DNA from: Subdoligranulum variabile
GTDB taxonomy: Bacteria; Bacillota; Clostridia; Oscillospirales; Ruminococcaceae
DNA length: 64,000 bases
NCBI GenBank assembly: GCA_004554775.1
Contig: SFKI01000006.1
Coordinates: 97,616 to 161,615 of the forward strand
Direction: 5' to 3'
Shown here: one piece after another, positions 1 through 8,400 of the stretch
Numbering within the stretch: the stretch's first letter is position 1
Layout of the letters: the number at the start of each line of letters is the position of its first letter
Notes under the pieces: model-generated
Seen by the model: the letters and a program-made list of their open reading frames with translations, nothing else
What the model was told of the DNA's origin: nothing
Database searches by the model: none
Translations under genes and position numbers: made by a program

Positions 1-809
1 ATCGTAAACGGGTCGTTGGCTTCGCTGCCGCGCATGGCGGCAAAGGCAAAGCCTGCGCCAAATTCCAGCCCCTTGCAGGCCGGGATGGCAAACATCAGGT
101 GCGCCAGCTCGCTTTCAACGCTGTCAAACCACGGCTCGCCAATGCCAGCGGGCAGGCCGGTAACGATCGTTTCCAGCACGCCGCCCACGCTGTCACCCTC
201 GCTGCCAGCCGTGCGGATAGCCTCCTGCATCGGGGCTTCCTTGCTGGCATCCAGCAGGGCAAAGTGGCCGGGCTGCGGTTCGGGCATCAGCAGCCCGGCA
301 GAGCTCGAGAGCGGCGCGTCCTTGACGCCCGCGCACTCGGCAATATGCGTATAGACGCGGATGCCCAGGCTGTTCAGTACGGTCTCACACAAAGCGCCCG
401 CTGCCACGCTGGCTGCGGTGATGCGGCCCGAAAAATGTCCGCCGCCGCGCGCGTCCTGGTAGCCCTCGTACTTTGCATAGGCGGTGTAGTCGGCATGGCC
501 GGGGCGCAGCAGGCCGGCAGTCTTGGCATAGTCGCCGCTGCGGGTATTCTGGTTGCGGATGATCATTGCCACGGCGGTGCCGGTAGTGTGGCCCTCGAAC
601 ACACCGGAAAGAAACTCCACGGCGTCCGCCTCGGTGCGGGCGGTGGAAAGCCCATCGCCCCGGGCGCGGCGGCGGTCCATCGCGGCGGCGATGGCGGCTT
701 CGTCCACGGGCAGCCCGGCGGCTAAACCGTCCAGCACCGCGCCGATGGCCGGGCCGTGGCTCTCGCCGAAAATGGTCATCGAAACAGCATTGCCAAAGGT
801 ATTTTTCAT
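1..809 (-). CDS. aroC: chorismate synthase, C-terminus cut by window edge
   Basis: Last enzyme of the shikimate pathway: converts 5-enolpyruvylshikimate-3-phosphate to chorismate using reduced FMN. Translated from the ATG at 809, the protein opens MKNTFGNAVSMTIFGESHGP, the family's N-terminal signature, and continues with RPGHADYTAYAKYEGYQDAR and GGGHFSGR, the substrate and flavin-binding segments. About 269 residues are present of an expected 360-390; the C-terminus lies beyond position 1. It starts two bases after the aroB stop, so it is the last visible gene of a pheA-aroB-aroC transcription unit and is probably translationally coupled. Confidence 0.97.
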   Translation of the reverse strand, partial: MKNTFGNAVSMTIFGESHGPAIGAVLDGLAAGLPVDEAAIAAAMDRRRARGDGLSTARTEADAVEFLSGVFEGHTTGTAVAMIIRNQNTRSGDYAKTAGLLRPGHADYTAYAKYEGYQDARGGGHFSGRITAASVAAGALCETVLNSLGIRVYTHIAECAGVKDAPLSSSAGLLMPEPQPGHFALLDASKEAPMQEAIRTAGSEGDSVGGVLETIVTGLPAGIGEPWFDSVESELAHLMFAIPACKGLEFGAGFAFAAMRGSEANDPFT

Positions 810-811
810 CG

Positions 812-1840
812 TTACTCCTCGATGCCCAGCAGGGCAGGCAGTTCGGTCATGGGCAGCTTATCGGCCCGCCAGCAGCCCAGCCCCGGGCACTTGATAACGG
901 TGATGCTGCTGCCGCTGGCCTTTTTGTCGTGCTGCATGTAGGCCAGCACTTTTTCTTTGTTGGCACCCGCGCGGGTGGGCAGGCCCAGCGTGCGGTATAC
1001 CGCACGCACCCGCTTGACCAGCGCCGGATCCTCGATCATCGGCAGCATGCCCAGGGCAACGCACTCGCCATGGTACAGCCCGGTCGTGCGGCGGCCGCGC
1101 ACCCCGCGCACGGCCTCAATGCCGTGGCCGATGGTGTGGCCGAAGTTCAGGCAGGCGCGCACGCTGCCCTCGCGTTCGTCCTGCTCGACGATCTTTTTCT
1201 TGAACTTTAAGCTGCGGTAGACGATCTGTTCAATGTGTTCTTCGGGCTTCTCGGTCTCAAACAGCGCAAACAGCTGCGGGTCGCCGATCAGGCCGGTTTT
1301 CAGCGCTTCGGCCAGGCCGTTCACCACCTGGCGGCGGGGCAGGATGGCCAGCGTGTCAAAATCGACCAGCACCACCTTGGGCTGCCAGAAAGCGCCAACA
1401 ATGTTTTTTGTCTCACCCAAATCAATGGCGGTCTTACCGCCGATGGAAGAATCCACCTGGGCCAGCGTCGTGGTGGGGCAGTTGACAAAATCAATGCCGC
1501 GCATATAGCTGGCGGCGCAGAAACCGCCCAGATCGCCCACAACACCGCCGCCCACGGCCACCAGCAGGTCTTTGCGGTCCATGCCGAATTCCAGCATGGC
1601 CTGCAACACCTGACCGTATACTTTCAGGCACTTGCTGCCCTCGCCCTGGGGGATGGTATAAATGGTGGCGCGGGGGCACTGCGCGGCTACGGTCTCGGCA
1701 TACTGTTTCGGCACGCCGGAATCCGTCAGCACAAAGACGCGGCGGTTCTCAACATTCGTAAACTGGTGCAGGTTGGCAAGGCAGCCCGCTTTCAGGATGA
1801 TATCATAACTGCGGCTTTTCAGTTGCATGGTCAGCTTCAT
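812..1840 (-). CDS. aroB: 3-dehydroquinate synthase
   Basis: Second shikimate-pathway enzyme: NAD-dependent cyclisation of DAHP to 3-dehydroquinate in the cytosol. The core motifs GGGVVGDLGGF, CPTTTLAQVDSSIGGKT and the zinc-ligand region NFGHTIGHG are intact; about 342 residues, normal length. I start at the ATG at 1840 (MKLTMQ) because an AAGGA box lies ten bases upstream; the GTG at 1849 abuts that box and is unlikely. It lies 21 bases after pheA and two before aroC on the same strand. Confidence 0.97.
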   Translation of the reverse strand: MKLTMQLKSRSYDIILKAGCLANLHQFTNVENRRVFVLTDSGVPKQYAETVAAQCPRATIYTIPQGEGSKCLKVYGQVLQAMLEFGMDRKDLLVAVGGGVVGDLGGFCAASYMRGIDFVNCPTTTLAQVDSSIGGKTAIDLGETKNIVGAFWQPKVVLVDFDTLAILPRRQVVNGLAEALKTGLIGDPQLFALFETEKPEEHIEQIVYRSLKFKKKIVEQDEREGSVRACLNFGHTIGHGIEAVRGVRGRRTTGLYHGECVALGMLPMIEDPALVKRVRAVYRTLGLPTRAGANKEKVLAYMQHDKKASGSSITVIKCPGLGCWRADKLPMTELPALLGIEE

Positions 1841-1861
1841 ACTTCGCACGTCCTTACTTTG

Positions 1862-2971
1862 TTATTGTTGGTCAACGCCGTCCAGCGTAAAAGCACCCAG
1901 CAGGCGCAAGGTGCTGCACGCCCCGGCCAGGGTGGTAAGCAGCTGGTCACAGGCGGCGGCATCGCTGCCCGGCGGGCAGACAAGCTGTACATAAAAATAA
2001 TACTCAAACGGCACATGGGGCAGCGGGCGGCTCTTGATGCACTCCATGTTAAAGCCGCGCGCGCCGATCTGATCCAGCACCACGGCCAGCTGGCCGGGCT
2101 TGTGGCGGGCCGTAAACAGCAGCGCCAGGCGCTGGCCCTCGCCGGTCATCACCGGCGGCTGGGCAGCGCGCTCGATCACAATAAACCGCGTCGTGTTGTC
2201 GCCGTCCATGTTGACACCCTCGGCCAAGATCTCCAGCCCGTACAGGGCAGCGGTCTCGGCGCTGGCAATGGCGGCGGTAGCGGGGTCGTTCAGCTCGGCA
2301 ACATGCTTGGCAGCTCCGGCGGTGTTCAGCCAGCTTTCGGTGGCAAAGCCGTGCTGCTGCAAAAATACGCCGCTCTGCGCCAGTGCCTGCGGGTGGCTGA
2401 CCACGGTGCGCACATCACTGAGTCTGGCCCCCTTTACGCCCACCAGGTCCTGCCGGATGGGCATGTCCTGCATGTGGGTCACGATGATATCGGGGTGGGT
2501 ATACAAAAGGTCCAGCACGGCGGAAACATCACCCGCGTTGGAATTTTCAAACGGAAGAACGCCAAATTGCGCGTCGCCGTTCTGCACGGCGTCAAATACT
2601 TCGGGCCAGGTGGCAAAGGCTGTGGCGCGTGCAAAGGGGAACATCCGCCGCAGCGCAATGTGGCTCCACGCGCCCTCCACGCCCTGATAGGCGGCGGTGT
2701 CGCGGCCTAAGGTGGCGCGCTGGTACGCGCGGGAAACTGCCATCGCTTCCTGCAAAAAGGCCTTATAATAGGGGCGCAGCTCTTCGTTTTGCAGTCGGGC
2801 GGTGTTGCGCGCGATAATATCCGCCTCGCGCACGGCATCAAATACCGGCTTGCCGGTCTGGGCTTTATAGCGTACCACGTCGGCAACCGCCTGCATGCGC
2901 CGCTCAAACAACGCGGCCATTTCGGCGTCAACGGCGTCGATCTCGGCTCGGGCCTGCTGTAAAAGATCCAT
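1862..2971 (-). CDS. pheA: bifunctional chorismate mutase / prephenate dehydratase (P-protein)
   Basis: Makes phenylpyruvate from chorismate for phenylalanine synthesis. An N-terminal chorismate mutase helical domain (residues 1-85, MDLLQQARAEIDAVDAEMAA) is followed by prephenate dehydratase (about 105-280, with the NTTRF catalytic motif) and a C-terminal ACT domain (about 285-369) that normally binds phenylalanine. The usual ESRP of the ACT site reads KSRP here. The start at 2971 follows AAGGAG by eight bases. First gene of the pheA-aroB-aroC unit, with its own promoter at 3045-3073. Fusion and length (369 residues) are normal. Confidence 0.95.
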   Translation of the reverse strand: MDLLQQARAEIDAVDAEMAALFERRMQAVADVVRYKAQTGKPVFDAVREADIIARNTARLQNEELRPYYKAFLQEAMAVSRAYQRATLGRDTAAYQGVEGAWSHIALRRMFPFARATAFATWPEVFDAVQNGDAQFGVLPFENSNAGDVSAVLDLLYTHPDIIVTHMQDMPIRQDLVGVKGARLSDVRTVVSHPQALAQSGVFLQQHGFATESWLNTAGAAKHVAELNDPATAAIASAETAALYGLEILAEGVNMDGDNTTRFIVIERAAQPPVMTGEGQRLALLFTARHKPGQLAVVLDQIGARGFNMECIKSRPLPHVPFEYYFYVQLVCPPGSDAAACDQLLTTLAGACSTLRLLGAFTLDGVDQQ

Positions 2972-3044
2972 ACCCGATGCTCCTTTTCCTGAATTTTTCG
3001 GGGCATTTTGCCGCAAAAGGGCAAAAATGCAAATATATACAGTC

Positions 3045-3073
3045 AGTATAACATAAAAAGAACGCCGTCACAA
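3045..3073 (-). promoter_or_regulatory. sigma-A-type promoter of pheA-aroB-aroC
   Basis: Minus strand reads TTGTGA, 17 bases, TATACT, about 75 bases before the pheA start. The -35 box lies inside the hairpin that terminates the upstream HAD gene, so terminator and promoter share bases. Confidence 0.65.
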
Positions 3074-3085
3074 GGGTGACGGCGT
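3054..3085 (-). terminator. intrinsic terminator of the HAD phosphatase gene
   Basis: A perfect 10-bp stem (ACGCCGTCAC/GTGACGGCGT, loop of four) followed on the minus strand by TCTTTTTATG, 31 bases after the stop of the HAD gene. Confidence 0.85.
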
Positions 3086-3116
3086 GAAAAAGTGCTTATA
3101 AGACAGAATCGGCGGC

Positions 3117-3959
3117 TCAGCCATGTAAAGCGCTGCGCAGGGCAGCCAGCAGTTCGGCCTGATATTCGGGGCTGAAGGTGCCGTGCAGCAGCTTCGGCAG
3201 GGCTTCCTCCTGCAAGCGGCGCCAGCTGTCGGCCTCATGCCCGGGCAGGATCGGCACAAACGAAACACCGTTCGCGGCGGCAGCCTGTGCGTCGCCCATC
3301 GAGTCGCCGACCATCAGCACCTTGCGGCTCTCATACCCGCAGGCCAGCATGGTGGCGATGGAATTGGCCTTGCTGCCCACCTCCTGGCCGAAGATCACAT
3401 CGGCATGGCGGGCCAGGCCATAGTGCTTCCACTCGCTGGCAATGGCGCTCTCGTTCGCGGCGCTGACGACAGCCAGATCGGCCACGGCGTGCAGCTGACG
3501 CAGGCTTTCTTCCACCCCGGGGAACGGCTCAAACGTCGGCTCCAACGCCTGGATGCGGCGGTTGCAGGCGTTGTTCCACTCCTGCAATTTGCGCAAGGCC
3601 AGGCTGCCGGTGCGCTGCAGCTCATGCTGCAAGCTGGCGGTGGAAAGCTCGGCCGAGGTATTGACCCAGGCGGCAATATCCTCGCTGCCCGGCACCTCAA
3701 TGCCGCGGTTCTTCAGCCGGTCAAACACCAGCACAACACTTTCAAATCGGGAAAGCCCGCGGGTGATGTTGCGCAGGTTGATCTCTTCCCAGGCCGAGGC
3801 AACAAAGTCTGCATGATCGTCCAGCGCAAAAACGCGGATCAGCTCGGGGCACATCACGATGGTGTGCTTGATGCTGACCGTGTCCATCACGCAGCCGTCC
3901 GAATCCATGCAAACCAGAAATTCACGCTTCTTAGTAAAATCAGTTAAAACGCTTGCCAT
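3117..3959 (-). CDS. HAD-superfamily hydrolase (phosphatase-like)
   Basis: Cytosolic haloacid-dehalogenase-fold hydrolase, probably a small-metabolite phosphatase. Motif I is MDSDGCVMDT with the nucleophile and acid/base aspartates, motif II is VVSAANES, and the metal-binding motif IV is MVGDSMGDAQAA with GSKAN (lysine) before it. The cap between motifs I and II is helical. About 280 residues, starting at the ATG at 3959 after AAGGGGG. It has its own promoter and terminator, so it is monocistronic. Substrate cannot be deduced from sequence or neighbours. Confidence 0.85.
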   Translation of the reverse strand: MASVLTDFTKKREFLVCMDSDGCVMDTVSIKHTIVMCPELIRVFALDDHADFVASAWEEINLRNITRGLSRFESVVLVFDRLKNRGIEVPGSEDIAAWVNTSAELSTASLQHELQRTGSLALRKLQEWNNACNRRIQALEPTFEPFPGVEESLRQLHAVADLAVVSAANESAIASEWKHYGLARHADVIFGQEVGSKANSIATMLACGYESRKVLMVGDSMGDAQAAAANGVSFVPILPGHEADSWRRLQEEALPKLLHGTFSPEYQAELLAALRSALHG

Positions 3960-4007
3960 GATTCCCGTCCCCCCTTCAGTACTCATAAACCGCAAGTGTA
4001 CCTATCT

Positions 4008-4037
4008 ATCATACCAAAGCTGTAGGGCTTTTGGCAA
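4008..4037 (-). promoter_or_regulatory. promoter of the HAD hydrolase gene
   Basis: Minus strand TTGCCA, 18 bases, TATGAT, about 50 bases upstream of the start codon. Confidence 0.6.
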
Positions 4038-4074
4038 TGCCTTTTGCGTAAAAAAGTAACTTTTATCCAAAATT

Positions 4075-4812
4075 TCACAATGGTACGGCGGCATTTTCAT
4101 CCAGCGCCTGGCCGATGGGCATATTCAGGATCAGATTTGCCATCCCGTCCGCCGGGGTGGGCTGCTTGTTGATGACGACGAGCGTCTCCCCACGGAAATA
4201 CCGCAAAAGCCCTGCTGCCGGGTAGACAGCCAGACTTGTACCACCCACAATCAACGTATCAGCGGTAGAGATCGCCTTAATGGCACCTTCCATCGTGGCT
4301 TCGTCGAGCCCTTCCTCGTACAGCACGACGTCCGGCTTTACGATGCCGCCGCAGTCGGTGCAGCGGGGCACGCCGTCGCCCTGCCCGGCTGCATCCTCAA
4401 TAAAGCTGACGGGGTAAAATTTACCGCAGCGCGTGCAATAATTGCGCAGTGTCGAGCCATGCAGCTCGTACACCACCTTACTGCCCGCCGCCTGGTGCAA
4501 ACCGTCGATGTTCTGTGTGACCACGGCCTTGCACTTGCCCTCGCGCTCAAGCTTTGCAAGCCGCAGGTGTGCGGCGTTGGGCTTGGCCCCGTGTACGATG
4601 AGCTTTTGACGATAGAAATCATAAAATTCCGCCGTGTGGGTCCTGTAAAACGTATGGGAAAGCATCGTCTCGGGCGGATACTTGAATTTCTGGTGGTACA
4701 GCCCATCCACGGAGCGGAAATCCGGGATGCCGCTCTCGGTCGAAACGCCCGCGCCGCCAAAAAACACCAGATTGCGGGTATCCCGCAAAATTTCTTCCAA
4801 TGCCGGTACCAT
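4075..4812 (-). CDS. cobB: NAD-dependent protein deacylase, sirtuin (CobB/SIR2 family)
   Basis: Removes acyl groups from lysines using NAD+, releasing nicotinamide and O-acyl-ADP-ribose. Seen: GAGVSTESGIPDFRS (NAD pocket), TQNIDGLHQAAGS and ELHGS with the catalytic histidine, and two CxxC pairs (CTRC, CTDC) of the structural zinc site. 245 residues, typical for the bacterial class. Start at 4812 follows AAGGGGAA by six bases. It is divergent from the NAD(P)H-hydrate dehydratase gene, both being linked to NAD. The symbol follows family usage; which acyl group is preferred is unknown. Confidence 0.93.
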   Translation of the reverse strand: MVPALEEILRDTRNLVFFGGAGVSTESGIPDFRSVDGLYHQKFKYPPETMLSHTFYRTHTAEFYDFYRQKLIVHGAKPNAAHLRLAKLEREGKCKAVVTQNIDGLHQAAGSKVVYELHGSTLRNYCTRCGKFYPVSFIEDAAGQGDGVPRCTDCGGIVKPDVVLYEEGLDEATMEGAIKAISTADTLIVGGTSLAVYPAAGLLRYFRGETLVVINKQPTPADGMANLILNMPIGQALDENAAVPL

Positions 4813-4859
4813 ACAAAGTTCCCCTTTCGCTTTTTGCTGAAATAACTTATAATATACTT

Positions 4860-4887
4860 ATTATAGCTTGTTTCAGGGAGGATGCAA
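4860..4887 (-). promoter_or_regulatory. promoter of the sirtuin gene
   Basis: Minus strand TTGCAT, 16 bases, TATAAT. The -35 lies next to the ribosome site of the divergent gene at 4889, so the two start regions overlap. Confidence 0.5.
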
Positions 4888-4888
4888 G

Positions 4889-5776
4889 ATGCAGCGCGAG
4901 ATCACACGGGAAATGGTAAAAGCCCGCCTGCCCCGGCGGGAAGCTGACACCAACAAGGGCAGCTTTGGCAGCGTACTGGCAGCAGCGGGCAGCATGGCCT
5001 ACCGGGGGGCTGCGGCTCTGTGTGCCGAGGGTGCCCTGCGCGCCGGGGCGGGCCTTGTCTACCTCGCCAGTGTAGAGCCGGTGGTGCAGATGGTCTTATC
5101 CCGCACGCCGGAGTGCTGCGCCTGTGGCTGCCGCACGGCGACCAACGGCGGCATCCACCCGCAGGACGCCGCCGCTTTGCGCAGCTGGTTTGCCGAGAAA
5201 AATACCGTACTGCTGGCAGGCCCGGGCCTGGGCGAAAGTGCTGGGCCGGTCTGCAATGCGCTGCTGGGCAAAAAGGCACCGTGGTCCGCCGCTGTGCTGG
5301 ACGCCGATGCCCTCAACGCGCTGGCAGCAGGCAAGCTCAAAGGCCCGCTGCCGGAACAAACCGTCATCACGCCACACCCCGGCGAGGCCGCCCGCCTGCT
5401 GCACACCACGGTAGGGGAGGTGCAGGCAGACCGCGAAGCTGCCGCCCGCCAGCTGGCCGAAAATTATCACTGCATCGCAGTGCTCAAGGGCAGCGGCACG
5501 CTCATCGCCGTGCCCGGCGGCGAAGTCTACCGCAACCCCACCGGCAACGCCGGGCTTGCCAAGGGCGGCAGCGGCGATGTACTGGCCGGGCTGCTCGCAG
5601 GCCTGCTGGCGGCGGGGCTCAGGCAGGGCCGTTCGGCCGAGGATGCCGCCGTTGCCGCCGTCTGGCTGCACGGCACGGCAGGAGACCGCTGCGCCAAACG
5701 CGGCAGCATGGCCGCCATGCTGCCGCACGATCTCTTTGCGGACCTCGGCACCCTTTTTGCGGAACTGGAGCGCTGA
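4889..5776 (+). CDS. nnrD: ADP-dependent NAD(P)H-hydrate dehydratase
   Basis: Repairs hydrated NADH and NADPH formed by side reactions, using ADP. A ribokinase-like fold with N-terminal KGSFGSVLAAAGS and RAGAGLVYLAS, TPHPGEAARLL, and the nucleotide/catalytic motif GNAGLAKGGSGDVLAG. 295 residues: only the dehydratase half is present, whereas many bacteria fuse it to the epimerase NnrE, so the epimerase should be elsewhere. The ATG at 4889 follows GGGAGG by seven bases; the in-frame TTG at 4868 lacks a ribosome site. Confidence 0.93.
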   Translation: MQREITREMVKARLPRREADTNKGSFGSVLAAAGSMAYRGAAALCAEGALRAGAGLVYLASVEPVVQMVLSRTPECCACGCRTATNGGIHPQDAAALRSWFAEKNTVLLAGPGLGESAGPVCNALLGKKAPWSAAVLDADALNALAAGKLKGPLPEQTVITPHPGEAARLLHTTVGEVQADREAAARQLAENYHCIAVLKGSGTLIAVPGGEVYRNPTGNAGLAKGGSGDVLAGLLAGLLAAGLRQGRSAEDAAVAAVWLHGTAGDRCAKRGSMAAMLPHDLFADLGTLFAELER

Positions 5777-5823
5777 AACCGCACCTTTCAGACAGGTTCG
5801 GACAGATTCTGCCCCTGCCCCTA

Positions 5824-5852
5824 TTGCCTGAACGCCCTATAGGGTGTATAAT
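5824..5852 (+). promoter_or_regulatory. promoter with palindromic candidate operator, WYL regulator gene
   Basis: TTGCCT, 17 bases, TATAAT, about 38 bases before the gene. The spacer contains the perfect palindrome CCCTATAGGG (5835-5844), extended to ACGCCCTATAGGGTGT with one mismatched pair. A palindrome between -35 and -10 fits repressor binding, plausibly by the product itself. Confidence 0.6.
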
Positions 5853-5890
5853 GGGACTGTATATCTTCTTATGTTAAAGGAGCATGTGCT

Positions 5891-6886
5891 ATGCCGCGTA
5901 AAGAAGGCCAAAAACGGAAATTGCTGGTATTGCTGCAGATCCTGGCGCGGGAAACCGACGAACGCCATCCCTTAAGCGTGCCGCAGATCGTGGAAAAATT
6001 AAAGGAAAAGGGCATCGAAGCCGAGCGCAAGAGCGTCTATGACGACCTGGGCACGCTGAACGAAATGCCGGATTTCCCCTATGAAATTATGCAAAAGCGT
6101 GGCCGGGGCGGCGGCTATTATATGACCGACGCGCCCTTTGAACTGGCCGAACTGAAACTGCTGGTGGACGCTGTCTACGCCAGCAAATTCATCACGGCCC
6201 GCAAATCCAAGGTGCTGATCGACAAACTCGGCCAGTTCACCTCCTGCTACCGGCAGGAAGAACTCAACCGTAAAGTGCTGGTCAGCGGCCGCATCAAGAG
6301 CGCCGACGAGAAAATTTTGTACACGGTCGATGCGCTGCACGCCGCCATCACGGCCGGGGAGCAGGTGCAGTTTAAATATTGCGACTGGAACCTGCAGAAA
6401 AAGATGACCCCGCGCCACGACGGCCAGCTTTACCGTGTAAGCCCCTGGGTGCTCGTGTGGGAGAACGCCAACTATTACCTCATCGCCTACACCGAGGGAC
6501 GTTTGAAACACTACCGCGTCGATAAAATGCAGGCCGTGCATCAGCTGCCCGGTACCACGCGCGAGGGCGCTGAGGAATACGCCAACTTTGACGTGAATGC
6601 CTATATGCAGCAGATGTTCGGCATGTTCAACGGCCCGCTGAAAAAGGTGACGCTGCAATGCGAAAACCGCTTTGCCGGGGCGATGATCGACCGCTTCGGC
6701 ACCGGGCCGACCCTGATCCCCTGCGAGGACGGCGAACATTTTACCATGATGGCCGAAGTGCAGGTCAGCCCGCAGTTCTTTGGCTGGGTGGCCGGTTTTG
6801 GCACCGGCGTGGTCGTGGCAGGCCCGCCCGAGGTGCGCGCCGAGATGAAAAAGACACTGGACCGCTTGCAGGACCTGTACCGCTGA
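5891..6886 (+). CDS. WYL-domain transcriptional regulator
   Basis: DNA-binding regulator. Residues about 1-75 form a winged helix-turn-helix (PLSVPQIVEKLKEKGIEAER, SVYDDLGTLNE); residues about 130-215 form the WYL ligand-sensing domain (YRVSPWVLVWENANYYLIAY, then LKHYRVDKM), followed by the C-terminal extension usual in this family. 331 residues, full length. AAGGAG lies before the start. The gene is single and precedes the polysaccharide cluster; the cluster's own promoter overlaps its stop codon, so it may or may not regulate that cluster. WYL proteins often sense nucleotides or stress; the ligand here is unknown. Confidence 0.9.
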   Translation: MPRKEGQKRKLLVLLQILARETDERHPLSVPQIVEKLKEKGIEAERKSVYDDLGTLNEMPDFPYEIMQKRGRGGGYYMTDAPFELAELKLLVDAVYASKFITARKSKVLIDKLGQFTSCYRQEELNRKVLVSGRIKSADEKILYTVDALHAAITAGEQVQFKYCDWNLQKKMTPRHDGQLYRVSPWVLVWENANYYLIAYTEGRLKHYRVDKMQAVHQLPGTTREGAEEYANFDVNAYMQQMFGMFNGPLKKVTLQCENRFAGAMIDRFGTGPTLIPCEDGEHFTMMAEVQVSPQFFGWVAGFGTGVVVAGPPEVRAEMKKTLDRLQDLYR

Positions 6887-6915
6887 TTGCAAAAACGCGC
6901 AAGATGTGGTAAACT
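6887..6915 (+). promoter_or_regulatory. candidate promoter of the polysaccharide cluster
   Basis: TTGCAA, 17 bases, TAAACT, directly after the WYL-gene stop and 40 bases before the TTG start of the sugar transferase. Confidence 0.5.
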
Positions 6916-6954
6916 GACTTGATATGAATTTCTGTCCAAGGGAGGACACCCCCG

Positions 6955-8367
6955 TTGCTGGAAAAAAATCAACGTATCAAAAGTATGCTCAGCGGCCTGC
7001 TGGATGCGGTGCTGCTGTTCGTCGGCTTTTTGCTGGCCAACTATGTGCGTTTTAACTATGTAATGTTCTTTGAGCCCGGCGGTGCCGGCCCTGCCTTGCA
7101 GGTCGCCAGCGACCCGCGCAACATCATTGCCGGGGCGGCGACGTCCGTTTTGCTGGTGCTGGCCTACTGGGTGGCCGGTGTGTACAGCTCCTCGCGCCTG
7201 CGCGGGCTGGCCCGGCGCTGCACCATCATGGCCATGATCAACGCCGCAGGCATCATGGTATTCGTCTTTATCCTCTATCTGATGCACTTGGACGACTACT
7301 CCCGCGTGGTGCTGGGCCTGTTCTACGGCTTTGCCACCGCGGCAATGATCGCCAAGCGGATGATCCGCCGCTGGGTGGATCGTGCCCGCCGCCGCAAGGG
7401 GCTGGGTCTGCGCCATATTCTGCTGGTGGGCGGCGGCAAATCGGCTGCGCTCTACCTGCGTGCGCTTGAGCATAACCCTTACTACGGCTTTGTGGTGGAC
7501 GGTTATCTGGCAAGCGTCGAGGAACCCGGCTTCGGCGTGCCGTATCTGGGCGGCTATGATAAGCTGGACGAAGCGCTGGGAAGCACCGCGCTCGATGAGG
7601 TCGTCGTCGCGCTCGAAGCCGACGAGGTCGACCAGCTGCCCCATACCTTTGCCATCTGTGATAAGCACGGTACCCGTATCACGATGGTGCCGTTTTACAG
7701 CGACTATCTGCCCGCCCGGCCCACCATTGACGTGCTGGACGAGTGCAAGCTCATCAACGTGCGCCAGACGCCGTTTGACAACATCCTCAACGCGGCCATC
7801 AAGCGCGGGATGGATATCCTCGGCAGCCTGGTGCTGATCGTGCTGACCAGCCCGGTCATGCTCGTTACGGCCATCGGCGTAAAGCTGTCCAGCCCCGGGC
7901 CGATCATCTTCAAGCAGGAGCGCATCGGCCTGAACAAAAAGCCGTTCATGATGTACAAGTTCCGCTCGATGCGGGTCAACGTGCAGCAGGAGACTGGCTG
8001 GTCCAAGGACTACGACCCCCGCAAGACCCACTTCGGCAGCTTTATCCGCAAGTTCAGCCTGGACGAGCTGCCGCAGTTCTTCAATGTGCTCAAGGGCGAT
8101 ATGTCCCTCGTCGGCCCGCGCCCCGAGGTGCCTTTCCACGTTGAGCATTTTAAAGAGGAAATTCCCCGCTACCTGGTCCGCCAGCAGGTGCGCCCCGGCT
8201 GCACCGGCTGGGCCCAGATCCACGGCCTGCGCGGCGATACCGATATTGCCGAGCGTATCCGCTATGATATCTGGTACATCGAAAACTGGACCGTAGCGCT
8301 TGACATTAAAATCATCTTCCGCACGGTATTTGGCGGCAAGATGGTCAACGATGAAAAATTGCAGTAA
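6955..8367 (+). CDS. polyprenyl-phosphate sugar-1-phosphate transferase (priming enzyme)
   Basis: Starts a surface polysaccharide by moving a sugar-1-phosphate from a UDP-sugar to undecaprenyl phosphate at the membrane. N-terminal membrane helices (to about residue 130), a nucleotide-binding-like middle domain (ILLVGGGKSAALYLRALE), a membrane anchor near 285, and the C-terminal bacterial sugar transferase domain with KQERIGLN, MYKFRSM, DELPQFFNVLKGDMSLVGPR and RPGCTGWAQ. 470 residues, normal for the long WbaP/EpsE-like class. The start is TTG, supported by GGGAGG nine bases upstream. Sugar specificity is not readable. Confidence 0.92.
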   Translation: MLEKNQRIKSMLSGLLDAVLLFVGFLLANYVRFNYVMFFEPGGAGPALQVASDPRNIIAGAATSVLLVLAYWVAGVYSSSRLRGLARRCTIMAMINAAGIMVFVFILYLMHLDDYSRVVLGLFYGFATAAMIAKRMIRRWVDRARRRKGLGLRHILLVGGGKSAALYLRALEHNPYYGFVVDGYLASVEEPGFGVPYLGGYDKLDEALGSTALDEVVVALEADEVDQLPHTFAICDKHGTRITMVPFYSDYLPARPTIDVLDECKLINVRQTPFDNILNAAIKRGMDILGSLVLIVLTSPVMLVTAIGVKLSSPGPIIFKQERIGLNKKPFMMYKFRSMRVNVQQETGWSKDYDPRKTHFGSFIRKFSLDELPQFFNVLKGDMSLVGPRPEVPFHVEHFKEEIPRYLVRQQVRPGCTGWAQIHGLRGDTDIAERIRYDIWYIENWTVALDIKIIFRTVFGGKMVNDEKLQ

Positions 8368-8400
8368 GCCTGCCCCGGCGGGCCTGATGGGAGACGGAAA

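Noticed and set aside
1235..2710. 491-codon plus-strand ORF
   Set aside because: Shadow of aroB and pheA, which are confirmed by motifs on the minus strand.
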